Part shown: positions 5,771 through 6,256 of the stretch, one piece after another
Layout: the number at the start of each line of letters is the position of its first letter
Position numbering within the stretch: position 1 is the stretch's first letter
Assembly (NCBI GenBank): GCA_031261865.1
Contig: JAISIV010000050.1
Location: forward strand, 1 to 6,256
Length of the DNA stretch: 6,256 bases
Reading direction: 5' to 3'
Source of the DNA: Lactobacillaceae bacterium
GTDB taxonomy: Bacteria > Bacillota > Bacilli > Lactobacillales > Lactobacillaceae
The notes under the pieces: generated by a model
What the model was told of the DNA's origin: nothing
The model's database searches: none
The model's input: the letters and a program-made list of their open reading frames with translations, nothing else
Program-made: the position numbers and the translations under genes

Positions 5771-6256
5771 TCAAGCCTTAAACATTAATTCATCAATTTT
5801 AAATCGCTGATTTAATAGATAAAAGATGGCTACTATTCCAAAAGTAATCGATACTTGAGCCACACCACACTGATGTAAAAGTAAAGTGGTCATGGTTGAG
5901 ACAATTCCCAAAATTAAAAATAATAAAGCTAATTTAAATTTATTTTTTGCAAAAGCCGAAATAGCCGTTATCAAAATAAGACAAGCCCAGACGTTAGGAT
6001 AAGAAGGAATGACCCCAAAAACATTGATTGGGTCCGAAACTAATGAAGCAACCTGGTATCCCATAAATTGGTTAGCCGGAAAATTTTGGATTGTTCCATC
6101 TAAAAACTCATATGACGGATAGCCACTGGGAATCAACAAAAAGAATATTGTCCCAAAAATATAAATCATCAAACTTACTGAAAAATATTTAAAGACCGAT
6201 TTAGAGCCTCCAACTAGCCAGGCCGTCAATGGCAGAATAATGAACCATGAAGCATC
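5771..6256 (-). CDS. PAP2-like multi-span membrane protein, C-terminal part (cut by right edge)
   Basis: The frame is open to the last base of the window: nine more codons (DASWFIILP) extend it upstream of a TTG at 6229, in a continuing hydrophobic segment, so that TTG is not the true start and the N-terminus lies outside. The visible 161 residues carry about five hydrophobic segments and a short cytoplasmic C-terminus. The order 'FFLLIPSGYPSY ... SDPINVFGVIPSYPNVWACL ... TLLLHQCGVAQV' follows the C-terminal half of PAP2_3/inositol-phosphotransferase-like phosphatases, where the blocks are normally 'PSLHVAW' and 'H...DV'. Here the first block reads PSYPNV (no His) and in the second the His is kept but Asp is replaced by Gln. 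The protein may be a catalytically altered relative or another family with a similar outline. It ends 57 bp before the PASTA-LysM gene on the same strand, with no terminator between them, so co-transcription is possible. Confidence 0.65.
   Translation of the reverse strand, partial: DASWFIILPLTAWLVGGSKSVFKYFSVSLMIYIFGTIFFLLIPSGYPSYEFLDGTIQNFPANQFMGYQVASLVSDPINVFGVIPSYPNVWACLILITAISAFAKNKFKLALLFLILGIVSTMTTLLLHQCGVAQVSITFGIVAIFYLLNQRFKIDELMFKA

Noticed and set aside
6227..6229. TTG at 6229 as the start of the PAP2-like protein
   Set aside because: The frame stays open and hydrophobic for nine more codons up to the window edge, so the gene is partial rather than starting here.

Overview
The low-to-moderate G+C content, the protein families and the signals point to a Gram-positive bacterium of the order Lactobacillales, most likely the Leuconostoc/Oenococcus/heterofermentative lactobacillus part of the Lactobacillaceae. 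The main clues are a KxYKxGKxW surface-export signal, a MecA adaptor, a PASTA-LysM cell-wall protein and compact U-tailed terminators. The genus cannot be fixed from the sequence alone. No RNA gene, insertion sequence, integrase or CRISPR array was seen.

Layout from left to right. (1) 1-671, minus strand: the N-terminal 223 codons of a large exported surface protein with a KxYKxGKxW signal peptide and a Ser/Thr-rich region, cut by the left edge. It has a long upstream region carrying repeated TTCACA hexamers, and a terminator at 806-843 isolates it from the genes to its right. (2) 890-1589, minus: a coupled pair of unknown genes, a 179-residue single-pass membrane protein and a 55-residue charged protein. 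(3) 1656-3467, minus: a tight three-gene operon of mecA, a 63-residue unknown protein and a 315-residue Ser-rich protein with two C-terminal membrane helices (DUF2335-like), closed by a terminator at the last stop codon. (4) 3511-4757, plus: a two-gene operon of a TRAP/HmoB-like ABM-fold protein and a clear phosphosulfolactate synthase (ComA family), diverging from mecA across only 43 bp. (5) 4757-4791: a terminator working in both directions between convergent genes. (6) 4793-5713, minus: a secreted PASTA + LysM + lysozyme-like protein. (7) 5771 to the right edge, minus: the C-terminal part of a multi-span membrane protein resembling the PAP2 family but with an altered active-site motif.

The most notable points are three. 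A phosphosulfolactate synthase sits in a lactic-acid-type bacterium with a TRAP/HmoB-like partner and no visible coenzyme M pathway. The mecA/ABM intergenic region is compact and nearly mirror-symmetric, and both transcripts appear nearly leaderless. The mecA operon carries an uncharacterised membrane protein with a long Ser-rich cytoplasmic tail. Cell-surface biology (surface protein, PASTA-LysM protein, PAP2-like protein) frames the central regulatory and metabolic genes.
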